From contig JBCCGR010000005.1 of NCBI GenBank assembly GCA_039029195.1, positions 100,240 to 164,239 of the forward strand: DNA of 64,000 nucleotides, read 5' to 3'. Shown here one piece after another: positions 16,070 through 23,643 of this stretch. The notes below the pieces were generated by a model. That model was not told where the DNA came from. It saw only the letters and a program-made list of their open reading frames with translations, and made no database searches. This stretch comes from JBCCGR01 sp039029195 (GTDB taxonomy: Bacteria; Pseudomonadota; Alphaproteobacteria; Rhizobiales; Rhizobiaceae). The first letter of the stretch is position 1. Each line of letters starts with the position of its first letter. Made by a program: the position numbers and the translations under genes.

Positions 16070-16717
16070 ATGATAGTTGGGTGGCGAACCGTGAAGCATA
16101 AAAACAACAAGCAGCTCTATCAGTACTGGAACGAGATCAAAGATGGGCAGCGCATGCCCGACAGATCGGCGCTGCACCCTTCAGCGCTTGGTCCGCTTCT
16201 CGGTGACATGTTCATCCTCAACAATGATGAAGAGGCACTGGTACCCACCTATCGGCTCGCCGGCACCCGCCTTTGTGCCCTTTATGCTCACGATCTGAAG
16301 CACCTACCCTTTGCCCATCATTGGAGTGGTCGGGACCGCATCGCCTGCGAGGAAATCACGCGAAACCTGGGTGATGATGGTCAGGGCATGATCATTGGTT
16401 CCATGGCTCGTTCACGAAAAGGACGTATGGTTCATCTCGAAACTCTGCTGCTGCCACTCATGCACCAGGGCCAGCCCGGTTGCCGCATCGTGGGTTCCAC
16501 CACTGCGCTTGAACAGATGGACTGGCTGGGTGCGGACCCGATTGTGGAAATGGAAGTCTCATCTCTGCGCATGTTGCGTCCCAACTCGACCAACGCATTT
16601 GACGCAAACCGTCCTCTGCCGGTGAGCCCCTCACCGGTTTTGGCATCGCAAGCCATGGCCGGACGCCGCATCAAACATCTTGTTGTGATGGATGGCGGGC
16701 GAACCGGTTCAATCTGA
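16070..16717 (+). CDS. PAS_5 (DUF1457) domain protein
   Basis: A protein of about 215 residues, most of it a single PAS_5 domain as found in many alphaproteobacteria: YQYWNEIKDGQRMPDRSALHP at the domain start, then PTYRLAGTRLCALY and the conserved LLLPLMHQGQPGCRIVGST strand. The family is probably a small-molecule or signalling sensor with no output domain. Start uncertain: ATG 16070, GTG 16091 (with GGGTGG upstream) and GTG 16040 are all open. It precedes a tandem PilZ gene in the same direction, and Caulobacter-type PAS/PilZ neighbours suggest a c-di-GMP or cell-cycle link. Confidence 0.8.
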   Translation: MIVGWRTVKHKNNKQLYQYWNEIKDGQRMPDRSALHPSALGPLLGDMFILNNDEEALVPTYRLAGTRLCALYAHDLKHLPFAHHWSGRDRIACEEITRNLGDDGQGMIIGSMARSRKGRMVHLETLLLPLMHQGQPGCRIVGSTTALEQMDWLGADPIVEMEVSSLRMLRPNSTNAFDANRPLPVSPSPVLASQAMAGRRIKHLVVMDGGRTGSI

Positions 16718-16865
16718 GCCCACAGGTCCGGGATCACCTGGAAACTTGATGCAATAGGCAGAGTTTGCCCTGTTGCGACACCCATTGTTAACCAAACCGG
16801 GCCTATTCTCGCCTTCACGAGAAATGGAACCCGGCCTTGTGCCGCGACAATTTGGGTAGATTTCG

Positions 16866-17483
16866 TTGGCGATTTCCGCGCAACCCGCGTTTGAAAATCA
16901 GGAACCTCGGGCCGAACGACGCGCGTTTCAACGCGTAAAAGTGTCCTTATTTGGCCGGTTCATGCTGAAGAACAAGCAGGAATATCCCTGCCAGATCATC
17001 AACATGTCTCCCGGCAATGCCGGCGTTTTGGCCGTTTGCACCGGTCAGATCGGCGAGCCTGTTGTTGCTTACGTTGATCATATCGGCCGAATCGAAGGCC
17101 AGATCACGCGAGTTTTCGACGGCGGATTTGGCATGACGATTTCGGCAACGGCCCGAAAACGCGATAAGCTTTCAGCCAAACTCACCTGGCTTTCCAACAA
17201 ACAGGATCTGGGTCTTCCAGAAGACCGTCGCCATGATCGCGTCATTCCACGTGATCCGATGTCTGAACTCAAACTTGACGATGGTCGCGCCTACCGTTGT
17301 AAGATCATCGATATGTCACTCTCTGGCTCCGCAATCGAAATTGAGGTGAAGCCAGCCATGGGATCCATGGTAACTCTGGGTGGTATGCGCGGTCGTGTTG
17401 TACGCCACTTCGAGGAAGGCATCGCAATTGAGTTTGCTGCCGTTCAGGATGGCGATTCCCTGAGCGATTTCCTGAAATCATAG
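16866..17483 (+). CDS. tandem PilZ domain protein
   Basis: A 205-residue protein with two PilZ domains (about 14-95 and 110-203), a c-di-GMP receptor fold. The second carries the full signature, RRHDR then DMSLSG. The first has RRAFQR, but its second motif is NMSPGN, so nucleotide binding there may be weakened. The TTG at 16866 is the only start that keeps the first RRxxxR motif. No membrane segment or enzymatic domain, so it likely acts by binding a partner. Confidence 0.88.
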   Translation: MAISAQPAFENQEPRAERRAFQRVKVSLFGRFMLKNKQEYPCQIINMSPGNAGVLAVCTGQIGEPVVAYVDHIGRIEGQITRVFDGGFGMTISATARKRDKLSAKLTWLSNKQDLGLPEDRRHDRVIPRDPMSELKLDDGRAYRCKIIDMSLSGSAIEIEVKPAMGSMVTLGGMRGRVVRHFEEGIAIEFAAVQDGDSLSDFLKS

Positions 17484-17485
17484 AG

Positions 17486-17516
17486 TAAACCGGCGGGGTT
17501 CACCCCCGCCAGTTTA
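17486..17516. terminator. hairpin terminator between convergent genes
   Basis: TAAAC-c-GGCGGGG, loop TTCAC, CCCCGCC-a-GTTTA, starting 3 bases after the PilZ stop codon. It lacks a long T-tract but is placed to serve both convergent transcripts. Confidence 0.5.
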
Positions 17517-17539
17517 ACGTCCGGGTGTTTGATCACCGA

Positions 17540-17926
17540 TCAAAAGATCCCCTGACAGACAATCATCACCACACCCGCCAGAACGACATAGCTGATGTCG
17601 ACCATCAGCGCGTAGTTGGTTTTTCTTACAAACGCTCCGCCTGAGAAGGTGAAAAACGCTGCCGCCAATATTGCAAGAATGGCGGTGAGCAAATGTTCGC
17701 GCGTGGCCGTGATGCCTACCACCAGGGCCAACAGAAACAGAGCCAGCAGTTGCGTCACCATCGCCATGACAGGCATGGTCTCTGCCCCGCCCAGTTCAAC
17801 GCGCGAACCTTCTGCCCATTTTTTGCCGAAGAGCGCCGGGCTGTACCACAGCCACCCCAGCAGAAACGCCACAATTGTTCCAACTATAACGGCCAACCAG
17901 TTCACATTGGCAAGTTCACTTTCCAT
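17540..17926 (-). CDS. DUF1761 family membrane protein
   Basis: A 128-residue protein with four membrane helices (about 8-28, 52-70, 80-97 and 105-125) and the family opening VNWLAVIVGTIVAFLLGWLWYSP..FGKKW. Function unknown. Last gene of an ArsR-SRPBCC-DUF1761 operon, 26 bases after the SRPBCC gene. Confidence 0.87.
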   Translation of the reverse strand: MESELANVNWLAVIVGTIVAFLLGWLWYSPALFGKKWAEGSRVELGGAETMPVMAMVTQLLALFLLALVVGITATREHLLTAILAILAAAFFTFSGGAFVRKTNYALMVDISYVVLAGVVMIVCQGIF

Positions 17927-17952
17927 TGGTCTTCCCTCTTGAGTGGCTGAAT

Positions 17953-18384
17953 CTATGCGCTAAGCACTTCGTCAAGCTTGGCGAGGATTCCATTCCAGCC
18001 GCCAAGATGGTTGTCCCGGGTTTCCTCGTCGGTGAATTTCACGTGCACCAACTCCAGATCGGTGCCACCGGCATCGGAACTTTTGAGAGACAAGGTCACA
18101 GTCGACCCGTCCACGGAGAATGGCGACTCCCACGTGAAAACAAGCCGATTGGGTCGGGATATTTCCTTATATTCACCGCCATGGGGGATTTCCTGATCCC
18201 CAGCCGCCATGACAATCGCAAACCGGCCCCCTTCCCTTGCATCGGATTCCGCTTTCGGAACGGTCATTCCTTCACCAGGCATCATGAATTTTGCGAGTAT
18301 GGCCGGGTCGAGCCAGGCATCGAACACCGTCTCGGGCGACGCCTGAATGTGTCGGGTGGTTTTCAATGTCAGATCAGTCATCAC
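17953..18384 (-). CDS. SRPBCC / AHSA1 domain protein
   Basis: A 143-residue START-like lipid/ligand-binding fold of the AHSA1 type (TRHIQASPETVFDAWLDP at the N-terminus; a C-terminal WNGILAKLDEVL helix). In bacteria these often pair with an ArsR regulator; their ligand is usually unknown. It overlaps the end of the arsR-like gene by 11 bases, indicating translational coupling. Confidence 0.9.
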   Translation of the reverse strand: MMTDLTLKTTRHIQASPETVFDAWLDPAILAKFMMPGEGMTVPKAESDAREGGRFAIVMAAGDQEIPHGGEYKEISRPNRLVFTWESPFSVDGSTVTLSLKSSDAGGTDLELVHVKFTDEETRDNHLGGWNGILAKLDEVLSA

Positions 18385-18721
18385 TACTTTCCTTCTCCAG
18401 AATTGAATTCAACGCGTCGAGACGGAGATCCCAGATCGAACGCAGATTGGTGAACCACTCGTCGATCAGACGCACGGGTTCCATGTTTGGATGGATGAAA
18501 TGGGTTCGTCCCAGCGTTTCGCGACGAACAAGCCCAGCACCCTCCAGCACTTTGATGTGCTTCGACACCGAGTTGAGGCTCATGTCGTAGTAAGCCGCGA
18601 GATCGGTCACCCTGGCCTGGCCTTCCTGCACGAGTGTCGTGAGTATAGAGCGGCGTGTGGGATCACTCACCGCCTTCAGAATTTGCGACAGCTGCTGTTC
18701 GTCAGAACTATATTCAACCAT
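18374..18721 (-). CDS. ArsR family transcriptional regulator
   Basis: A 115-residue winged-helix regulator: SDPTRRSILTTLVQ, then recognition helix region NSVSKHIKVLEGAGLV and wing RRETLGRTHFIHPN. No ArsR-type metal-binding Cys cluster is present, so it belongs to the metal-independent branch usually found with SRPBCC genes. The start codon coincides with the predicted transcription start and has no ribosome site, suggesting a leaderless mRNA. Two operator-like palindromes cover the promoter, implying autoregulation of the three-gene operon. Confidence 0.9.
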   Translation of the reverse strand: MVEYSSDEQQLSQILKAVSDPTRRSILTTLVQEGQARVTDLAAYYDMSLNSVSKHIKVLEGAGLVRRETLGRTHFIHPNMEPVRLIDEWFTNLRSIWDLRLDALNSILEKESSDD

Positions 18722-18731
18722 ATGGGTGAAT
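18712..18731. promoter_or_regulatory. putative ArsR-type operator overlapping the start codon
   Basis: ATTCAACCAT/ATGGGTGAAT, a 10+10 palindrome with one mismatched pair, spans the arsR start codon and the -10 region. It shares the TCAACCA half-site with the second site 39 bases away (centre to centre). Confidence 0.6.
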
Positions 18732-18756
18732 TAATGCGGCCAAATCAGATTGTCAA
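18728..18756 (-). promoter_or_regulatory. arsR promoter (leaderless)
   Basis: On the minus strand TTGACA (18756-18751) is followed after 17 bases by TAATTC (18733-18728). Transcription would begin about 7 bases on, at the ATG at 18721, and no ribosome-binding site precedes that codon. Confidence 0.5.
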
Positions 18757-18768
18757 CCATTTGGTTGA
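18753..18768. promoter_or_regulatory. putative ArsR-type operator at the -35 region
   Basis: TCAACCATTTGGTTGA: perfect inverted halves TCAACCA/TGGTTGA around a central TT. Overlaps the -35 TTGACA, so a bound repressor would block RNA polymerase. Confidence 0.6.
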
Positions 18769-18854
18769 ATATTAACAATGAGAGCGCACGGCGCTGATCA
18801 CCGTTTGCGGAGCATACGCCTTGCTCATGGCAAAATTGGCCGCACTATCGGGGC

Positions 18855-19748
18855 ATGCGCAATGTTGTGATTCTGATGTTTGTCTGGCTGGCGATTGCCC
18901 CAAATCGCAGCGACGCCTGGACCTTTGAGACCCAAAAAGTTCTTGTTTCAATTGCCAATCCACCCGGGCAGGTACCGGCTTTCTTTGCGCTTCCACCCGG
19001 TTCACCACCCCATCCCGCCATCGTTATGCTGCACGGTTGCTCGGGAATTGGCTGGTCGGGAAGTCTTTCGGTGCACTACTCAAGCTGGATGAGGCACCTA
19101 ACCAAACACGGATTTGCCGTGCTGGCTGTTGACAGTGCTTCACCACGCTTCAACGGGACAACGTGCGGAAACCGGGATCGGCGAAGGATTGCGCTAAGAG
19201 AACGGCCAGCAGATGCATATGCAGCACTATCGTTATTGCATAAGCGCCAGGATATTGATCCGAAGAGGATTGGATTGCTTGGATGGTCACAGGGTGGTGC
19301 CGTTGTTTTGCTGACCATTGCCAATCCCTCCATCGCGCGCCCGTCACCTCCTCCGGCCAACGAATTTGCAGCAGCAATTGCATTTTATCCCAGCGCTTGC
19401 AGTGACCGGTTACAGTCCGAACCATTCACCAAAGTTAAGCGAAACCAATGGGCGCCGATTGCACCGTTGCTGGTTCTCCATGGCGAAAAAGACAACTGGA
19501 CCAAACCCGGCCCCTGCAAAACGTTCATTGATCGTGCACGATCCCGGGGAGAGCCGGTCAACATCCACATCTACAAAGATGCGGTTCACGCATTTGATGC
19601 ACCCAACCTTCCACTTCAATCGAGATCGGGCATCCGGCTTCTTTCAGGCGCAGCTCCGCTCATTGGGACCAACTATCCGGCCCGCAAAGACTCGCTCATC
19701 AAAGTTCCTGCGTTCTTTAAACGGGTCATGGCCGTTCAAGGTCGGTAA
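18855..19748 (+). CDS. secreted dienelactone hydrolase family protein
   Basis: A 297-residue alpha/beta hydrolase with an N-terminal signal sequence (residues 1 to about 21, ending SDA). Family features: oxyanion segment MLHGCSGIG, nucleophile elbow GWSQG (Ser near residue 148), and a late DAVHAFDAP segment supplying the catalytic His. The nucleophile is Ser rather than the Cys of true dienelactone hydrolases, so carboxylester hydrolysis is more likely. Probably periplasmic. Starts 134 bases from the divergent arsR gene. Confidence 0.82.
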   Translation: MRNVVILMFVWLAIAPNRSDAWTFETQKVLVSIANPPGQVPAFFALPPGSPPHPAIVMLHGCSGIGWSGSLSVHYSSWMRHLTKHGFAVLAVDSASPRFNGTTCGNRDRRRIALRERPADAYAALSLLHKRQDIDPKRIGLLGWSQGGAVVLLTIANPSIARPSPPPANEFAAAIAFYPSACSDRLQSEPFTKVKRNQWAPIAPLLVLHGEKDNWTKPGPCKTFIDRARSRGEPVNIHIYKDAVHAFDAPNLPLQSRSGIRLLSGAAPLIGTNYPARKDSLIKVPAFFKRVMAVQGR

Positions 19749-19755
19749 AATTTTA

Positions 19756-19872
19756 GGCAAATTTGACAAGAATTTTCCTCAAATAATACTCAAATTTATC
19801 TCAAATATTCATAAAATTAAACTCGAATTTTTCTAAACATATCTGACAATTGTCGCGCAATTTGAATTTAAT
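19756..19872. promoter_or_regulatory. 11-bp phased AAT array upstream of BTLCP gene
   Basis: AAT occurs with its T at 19762, 19773, 19784, 19795, 19806, 19817, 19828, 19850, 19861 and 19872: ten of eleven consecutive 11-base steps. The longer motif CTCAAAT repeats exactly at 19778, 19789 and 19800. Helix-phased A/T steps of this kind favour intrinsic curvature and binding by AT-tract architectural proteins. Confidence 0.55.
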
Positions 19873-19940
19873 TCAGACGCGTAACTTGGCGTTACTTCAA
19901 TTTATATCTGTCATTCTCTCAGTAGACGGGGAGAACGGCA

Positions 19941-20549
19941 ATGAAAAAAACAATAAAAATCTTGCTGAGCACGCTGGCCATTCTGGTCTGCAGTCCAGGC
20001 ACGTATGTTTCGGCTGCGGGTTCAGGTGCTCACATGAAAGTACTGGGGCGAACATCCCAACCCATAGGGCATGCACAATTCTGTCAGGCCTTTCCGCGGG
20101 AATGTCGCCTGCGGTCCAAAAACACCAAAGCACCAAAGCTGACACGCAAGCGCTGGTCAGATCTGGTTGAGATCAACGCCCAGATCAACGACGCGGTCAT
20201 TCCGGTAACGGATCTCGACTATTACAACAAGGAAGAGCACTGGACCTATCCCAAGAGCTATGGCGACTGCGAAGACTATGTTCTTCTCAAGCGCTACATG
20301 CTCATGAAGCGCGGCTGGCCTGCCTCCAGCCTGCTGATCACGGTTGTTCGCCAGCCGAACGGCGAGGGTCATGCGGTGCTGACGGTACGTACAAACCGAG
20401 CAGACTATGTGCTCGACAACCTCGAGCCGCGCGTAAAGCAGTGGAACAAAACGCCTTACCGCTATCTGAAGCGCCAATCTGCGCACCACACTGGTCGCTG
20501 GTCGTCAATCCGCGACAGCCGCAATCAGGTTGCGCATATATCGAACTAA
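19941..20549 (+). CDS. transglutaminase-like cysteine peptidase (BTLCP family)
   Basis: A 202-residue periplasmic protein of the bacterial transglutaminase-like cysteine proteinase family (PF06035; LapG is the characterised member). Signal peptide 1-26 (SAA-G). The catalytic triad is visible as Cys110 (GDCEDYV), His144 (GEGHAVLTV) and Asp159 (YVLDNL). LapG-type enzymes cleave surface adhesins under c-di-GMP control, but no LapD or adhesin gene is nearby, and rhizobial paralogues often have unknown substrates. The AGACGGGGAG box precedes the ATG. The upstream DNA is strongly AT-rich and phased. Confidence 0.88.
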   Translation: MKKTIKILLSTLAILVCSPGTYVSAAGSGAHMKVLGRTSQPIGHAQFCQAFPRECRLRSKNTKAPKLTRKRWSDLVEINAQINDAVIPVTDLDYYNKEEHWTYPKSYGDCEDYVLLKRYMLMKRGWPASSLLITVVRQPNGEGHAVLTVRTNRADYVLDNLEPRVKQWNKTPYRYLKRQSAHHTGRWSSIRDSRNQVAHISN

Positions 20550-20570
20550 CAAGAAACGGGTTTTAGGGAC

Positions 20571-20659
20571 TGGCCTGGTCGCGTCCCCACCTTCCCCGTC
20601 CCCACCGAGACCAGGTCATAGAAGCCGATCCCAGTCCCCGGGGTCGGCTTCGCTTTTTT
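20571..20659 (+). ncRNA. C-rich stem-loop plus terminator (3' UTR or small RNA)
   Basis: A stem CCTGGTC (20574-20580) / GACCAGG (20609-20615), extendable by three more pairs, presents a 28-base loop containing TCCCCACCTTCCCCGTCCCC. It is followed by an intrinsic terminator. The loop resembles the pyrimidine-rich loops of alphaproteobacterial small RNAs that pair with ribosome sites, but no family is assigned. It could be a 3' UTR-derived RNA of the BTLCP gene. Confidence 0.45.
20621..20658 (+). terminator. intrinsic terminator after BTLCP gene
   Basis: GAAGCCGA-t-CCC pairs with GGG-TCGGCTTC (20641-20651), followed by GCTTTTTTT. Strong Rho-independent terminator on the plus strand. Confidence 0.85.
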
Positions 20660-20697
20660 TAGAAACCGGAAGAAATGCGATGCGTTCGCAATCCTGC

Positions 20698-21225
20698 CTA
20701 GATTTCTTTCAAACCGGTCCGGAATCGTTTTGCGTTCGCAACATAGTGTTGCGCGGACCAGTTCAATGCAGCGATCGCCTTGTCATCCAGCGAACGGATC
20801 ACCTTACCCGGTGCACCCACAACCAGCGAACCGGCTGGAATTTCCTTGCCTTCCGGAATGAGCGCCCCTGCCCCGATCAGGCAGTTTTCGCCAATCACAG
20901 CGCCGTTCATCACGCTTGCACCCATGCCAATCAGAGAATTATCGCCAATGGTGCAGCCATGCAGAATTGCTTTGTGGCCAATGGTGCAGCCGGTTCCAAT
21001 CGTCAGCGGAAAGCCGGGATCGGTGTGCAGAATGGAAAGATCCTGCACATTGGAATCAACGCCAATGGTTATCGCTTCGTTATCGCCGCGCAGAACGGCT
21101 CCAAACCAGATATTTGCATTTTCCTTTAGAACCACCTTTCCGAGCACAGTCGCGCTATCGGCAATCCAGTGGGATTCATCTTCGGGAAAGGATGGGGAGA
21201 TGCCATCAAGGCTGTAAATGGGCAT
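20698..21225 (-). CDS. gamma carbonic anhydrase family protein
   Basis: A 175-residue left-handed beta-helix protein with hexapeptide repeats (about 12-150) and a C-terminal helix. The zinc-ligand histidines lie in ILHTDPGFPLTIGTGCTIGHKAILHGC at the usual spacing for the CaiE/PaaY/YrdA branch. That branch lacks the acidic loop of Cam, so carbonic anhydrase activity is uncertain. Cytoplasmic, forms trimers in the family. Confidence 0.92.
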   Translation of the reverse strand: MPIYSLDGISPSFPEDESHWIADSATVLGKVVLKENANIWFGAVLRGDNEAITIGVDSNVQDLSILHTDPGFPLTIGTGCTIGHKAILHGCTIGDNSLIGMGASVMNGAVIGENCLIGAGALIPEGKEIPAGSLVVGAPGKVIRSLDDKAIAALNWSAQHYVANAKRFRTGLKEI

Positions 21226-21248
21226 AAAACCGTCCGCACACGCGTAAA

Positions 21249-21584
21249 TCAGGATCCTTGGTGATCGAAAAGCACATCGATCAGCATCAGGTCAACCACG
21301 CCCTGACAAAGGCTCCACAAGGTCACCAGAATCGCGCCGCTGATCTGGCATTTCAGCGCCAACGTTCCCTCCTTCAGCGCGCTCCACCAGCCACTGAACA
21401 GCAGATAGGGACCACAGACCAGGCACAGGAGAACACTGGCAAATGCCGATGATGGCTCATCATAGGGCTGTTTGAGATCAGAAGGCCGCTGCCAGATTGC
21501 CCTGACCGCATGGGTTATAAACGCCGAAACGGCAAATCCGGCCAGCGCCACGTGGAGCGTAAATGCGATGTTGGCCAGGGTCAT
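21249..21584 (-). CDS. small rhizobial membrane protein
   Basis: About 111 residues with three hydrophobic segments (about 5-28, 45-66 and 82-103). It resembles a conserved small membrane protein family of Hyphomicrobiales (possibly DUF6949), but no function is known. ATG 21584 is chosen because the sequence before it is not hydrophobic or conserved-looking. Divergent from the next gene. Confidence 0.65.
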   Translation of the reverse strand: MTLANIAFTLHVALAGFAVSAFITHAVRAIWQRPSDLKQPYDEPSSAFASVLLCLVCGPYLLFSGWWSALKEGTLALKCQISGAILVTLWSLCQGVVDLMLIDVLFDHQGS

Positions 21585-21703
21585 GGCGTCCCGCGTTGGT
21601 ACAATGTTTAAGCAACCGGGAATGCGTCGCAAAATTCATGCCGTTGGTCGCTGCTCCACTGTGCGAACTTGACCAAGTGGCCTGCCTTTGGAATGGCTTG
21701 GCC

Positions 21704-22399
21704 ATGGAGGCAGCGCATTCCGAATCAGGGTTCTCAAAGGCCAAGCTCGCCCTGACGATCATGGGTGCGCTCACCCTGTCTGCGCTGATGGTGGGCCTTG
21801 GGAGCCTTTGGCTCGGCGACGAGATCGCCAACACCACCCATACAGATGCCAAACGTCACGTTGAAATCATCATTGGTGGCGAGACGCTGTTCATTCCCGT
21901 CAACGAAATCCGTTTCAAACCGCAACGCCGACCGGGCCGACGTGACCGGGCGGACCTCTATTTTCTGTGGCCGTCCGGACTTGGGTTTTCCAAGACACTT
22001 GAGCAGCAATTCAATGCCGGGGGCAGCGACAGCAATCTGATTTTCATTGTCGTTACAAAACGCCAGGGCGATCCCGACATGAGTGGCCGACTTGATCTCG
22101 TCTACAAACCATTCTTCGAAGGCGTGCCGCATGCGGGGCCGGCCGGGCTGTCAGTCCAGCGATTGCGCAAAGGTGCGGGTTTTGATGGAGAGGCTCTCTT
22201 TTTTCAGCCAAACCGCACCATGCCCTTCGTGGCGCGCTGCCCCATTCACGATGCGCTGCCTGATTTGAAGTACTGCCTGCGCGATATTCATGCGGGTCAA
22301 AACCTGCACGTCAGCTACCGGTTCCCCATCCATCTGATCGCGGAATGGAAATCGATTGAGGAGCTGGTGCGGAACAAGGTTGCCGATTGGCGCCGTTAG
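21704..22399 (+). CDS. membrane-anchored hypothetical protein
   Basis: About 231 residues: one N-terminal membrane anchor (about 15-38, LTIMGALTLSALMVGLGSLW) followed by a periplasmic domain containing the strand HVEIIIGGETLFIPVNEIRF and two late cysteines (ARCPIHDALPDLKYCLRD) that could form a disulfide. Not recognised. The ATG at 21704 places the anchor at the N-terminus; the frame is open to 21563, but that part overlaps the divergent gene. Ends overlapping by 4 bases the convergent DUF3126 gene. Confidence 0.7.
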   Translation: MEAAHSESGFSKAKLALTIMGALTLSALMVGLGSLWLGDEIANTTHTDAKRHVEIIIGGETLFIPVNEIRFKPQRRPGRRDRADLYFLWPSGLGFSKTLEQQFNAGGSDSNLIFIVVTKRQGDPDMSGRLDLVYKPFFEGVPHAGPAGLSVQRLRKGAGFDGEALFFQPNRTMPFVARCPIHDALPDLKYCLRDIHAGQNLHVSYRFPIHLIAEWKSIEELVRNKVADWRR

Positions 22400-22611
22400 A
22401 CTTCGTCCAGATCAATGTCCAGGATAGCCATGGAGAAATTGTAGGACAGATCGCCGTCTTCATCGTCGCGATAAATCACGCCCATGAACTCATCTTCCTT
22501 GTAGAGCTCCGCAGAATCCGTCTTGCGCGGGCGGGCGCGCACTTCAAATCCACCGGCTCCAAACACCCGGTTGAAATAGGCATTCAAACGCTTGATCTCG
22601 TCGGGTTTCAC
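22396..22611 (-). CDS. DUF3126 family protein
   Basis: A 71-residue soluble protein that matches the alphaproteobacterial DUF3126 family along its whole length (EIKRLNAYFNRVFG at the start, acidic FSMAILDIDLDEV at the end). Function unknown. Located directly downstream of cysE, a frequent arrangement in rhizobia. Confidence 0.9.
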   Translation of the reverse strand: MKPDEIKRLNAYFNRVFGAGGFEVRARPRKTDSAELYKEDEFMGVIYRDDEDGDLSYNFSMAILDIDLDEV

Positions 22612-22715
22612 CGGTCATCTCCTGAAAAACTATGATTTGCGAAGTCGCGCGCGCCTTCTGCCACAGCGCTTTCACCGCTGTAAAGCACCGAGACGGCTAC
22701 GATGGAATGTTTGCG

Positions 22716-23570
22716 TTATTCGCCTTGAAGGTCGGCCAAAATCTGGTTCATCGAACGCGAAGGCTGTGAGCAGCCCGCAACGCCAACAACCTTTGCCGGG
22801 ACCCCGGCTACGGTGGTTTTTGGTGCCACACGCTTCAATACCAGTGAACCGGCGGCTACCCTGGAGCAGCTTCCGACTTCGATATTGCCAAGAATTGTCG
22901 CTCCGGCGCCAATCAGAACACCATTTCTCACTTTTGGATGGCGATCACCATCCTCTTTGCCGGTTCCGCCCAACGTCACCTGATGCAGGATCGAGACATC
23001 ATCACCCACTTCCGCTGTCATGCCGATCACGACGCCGGTGGCATGGTCAATGAAGATGCCTTTGCCGAATTTCACCTGCGGGTGAATGTCGGTCTGAAAC
23101 ACTTCAGATGAGCGGCTCTGCAGGTAGAGCGCAAAGTCCTTGCGCCCTTTCCGCCATAACCAATTGGCCAGACGATGCGTCTGAATGGCATGAAAGCCCT
23201 TGAAGTAAAGAACCGGCTCCACAATGCGATCGCAGGCTGGATCGCGCTCGTAGACGGCAGCGATGTCGATCCGCACGATCTCGGACCAATGCGGCTCGTC
23301 GTCCAGCATGGCCTGGAATGCTTGGCGGATCAGGTCAGCGCTCACATCGGTGTGGTGCAGACGCTCCGAAATGCGGTGAATAATAACCGCCTCAAGGCTC
23401 TCCTGATTGAGAACGGTGGCAAAATAGAAGCTGGAAAGCGTCGGATCATTGTCCAATATTGCTTCAACCTCGTGGCGAAGTTCTGCCCAAACCGGATCTA
23501 CCGTTGAGAGGGATTTCGCCTTTCTCGCCGGGTTGATCCCGACTGAGGTTGCTTGATTTGACTGCGCCAT
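22716..23570 (-). CDS. cysE: serine O-acetyltransferase
   Basis: Transfers acetyl from acetyl-CoA to L-serine, the committed step of cysteine synthesis. 284 residues: N-terminal helical SATase domain (about 20-140) and hexapeptide left-handed beta-helix (about 150-265). The catalytic His-containing segments FIDHATGVVIG and HQVTLGGTGK and the GNGVLIGAGA-type loop are present. The extended C-terminus (SRSMNQILADL) is the tail that cysteine-synthase OASS docks to in this family. ATG 23570 follows GGGACAGGA; the longer frame would collide with the divergent gene. Confidence 0.96.
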   Translation of the reverse strand: MAQSNQATSVGINPARKAKSLSTVDPVWAELRHEVEAILDNDPTLSSFYFATVLNQESLEAVIIHRISERLHHTDVSADLIRQAFQAMLDDEPHWSEIVRIDIAAVYERDPACDRIVEPVLYFKGFHAIQTHRLANWLWRKGRKDFALYLQSRSSEVFQTDIHPQVKFGKGIFIDHATGVVIGMTAEVGDDVSILHQVTLGGTGKEDGDRHPKVRNGVLIGAGATILGNIEVGSCSRVAAGSLVLKRVAPKTTVAGVPAKVVGVAGCSQPSRSMNQILADLQGE

Positions 23571-23643
23571 GGTCCTGTCCCGCCTGTTGGCATTCGCGGC
23601 TTCACACAAAGCTTCTTTTGAAGCATTAGGGTGCAACATAGGA

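Noticed and set aside
19778..19828. Possible short CRISPR array
   Set aside because: Units are 7 bases at 11-bp spacing, with no 20-50 base spacers or cas genes; better explained as phased DNA.
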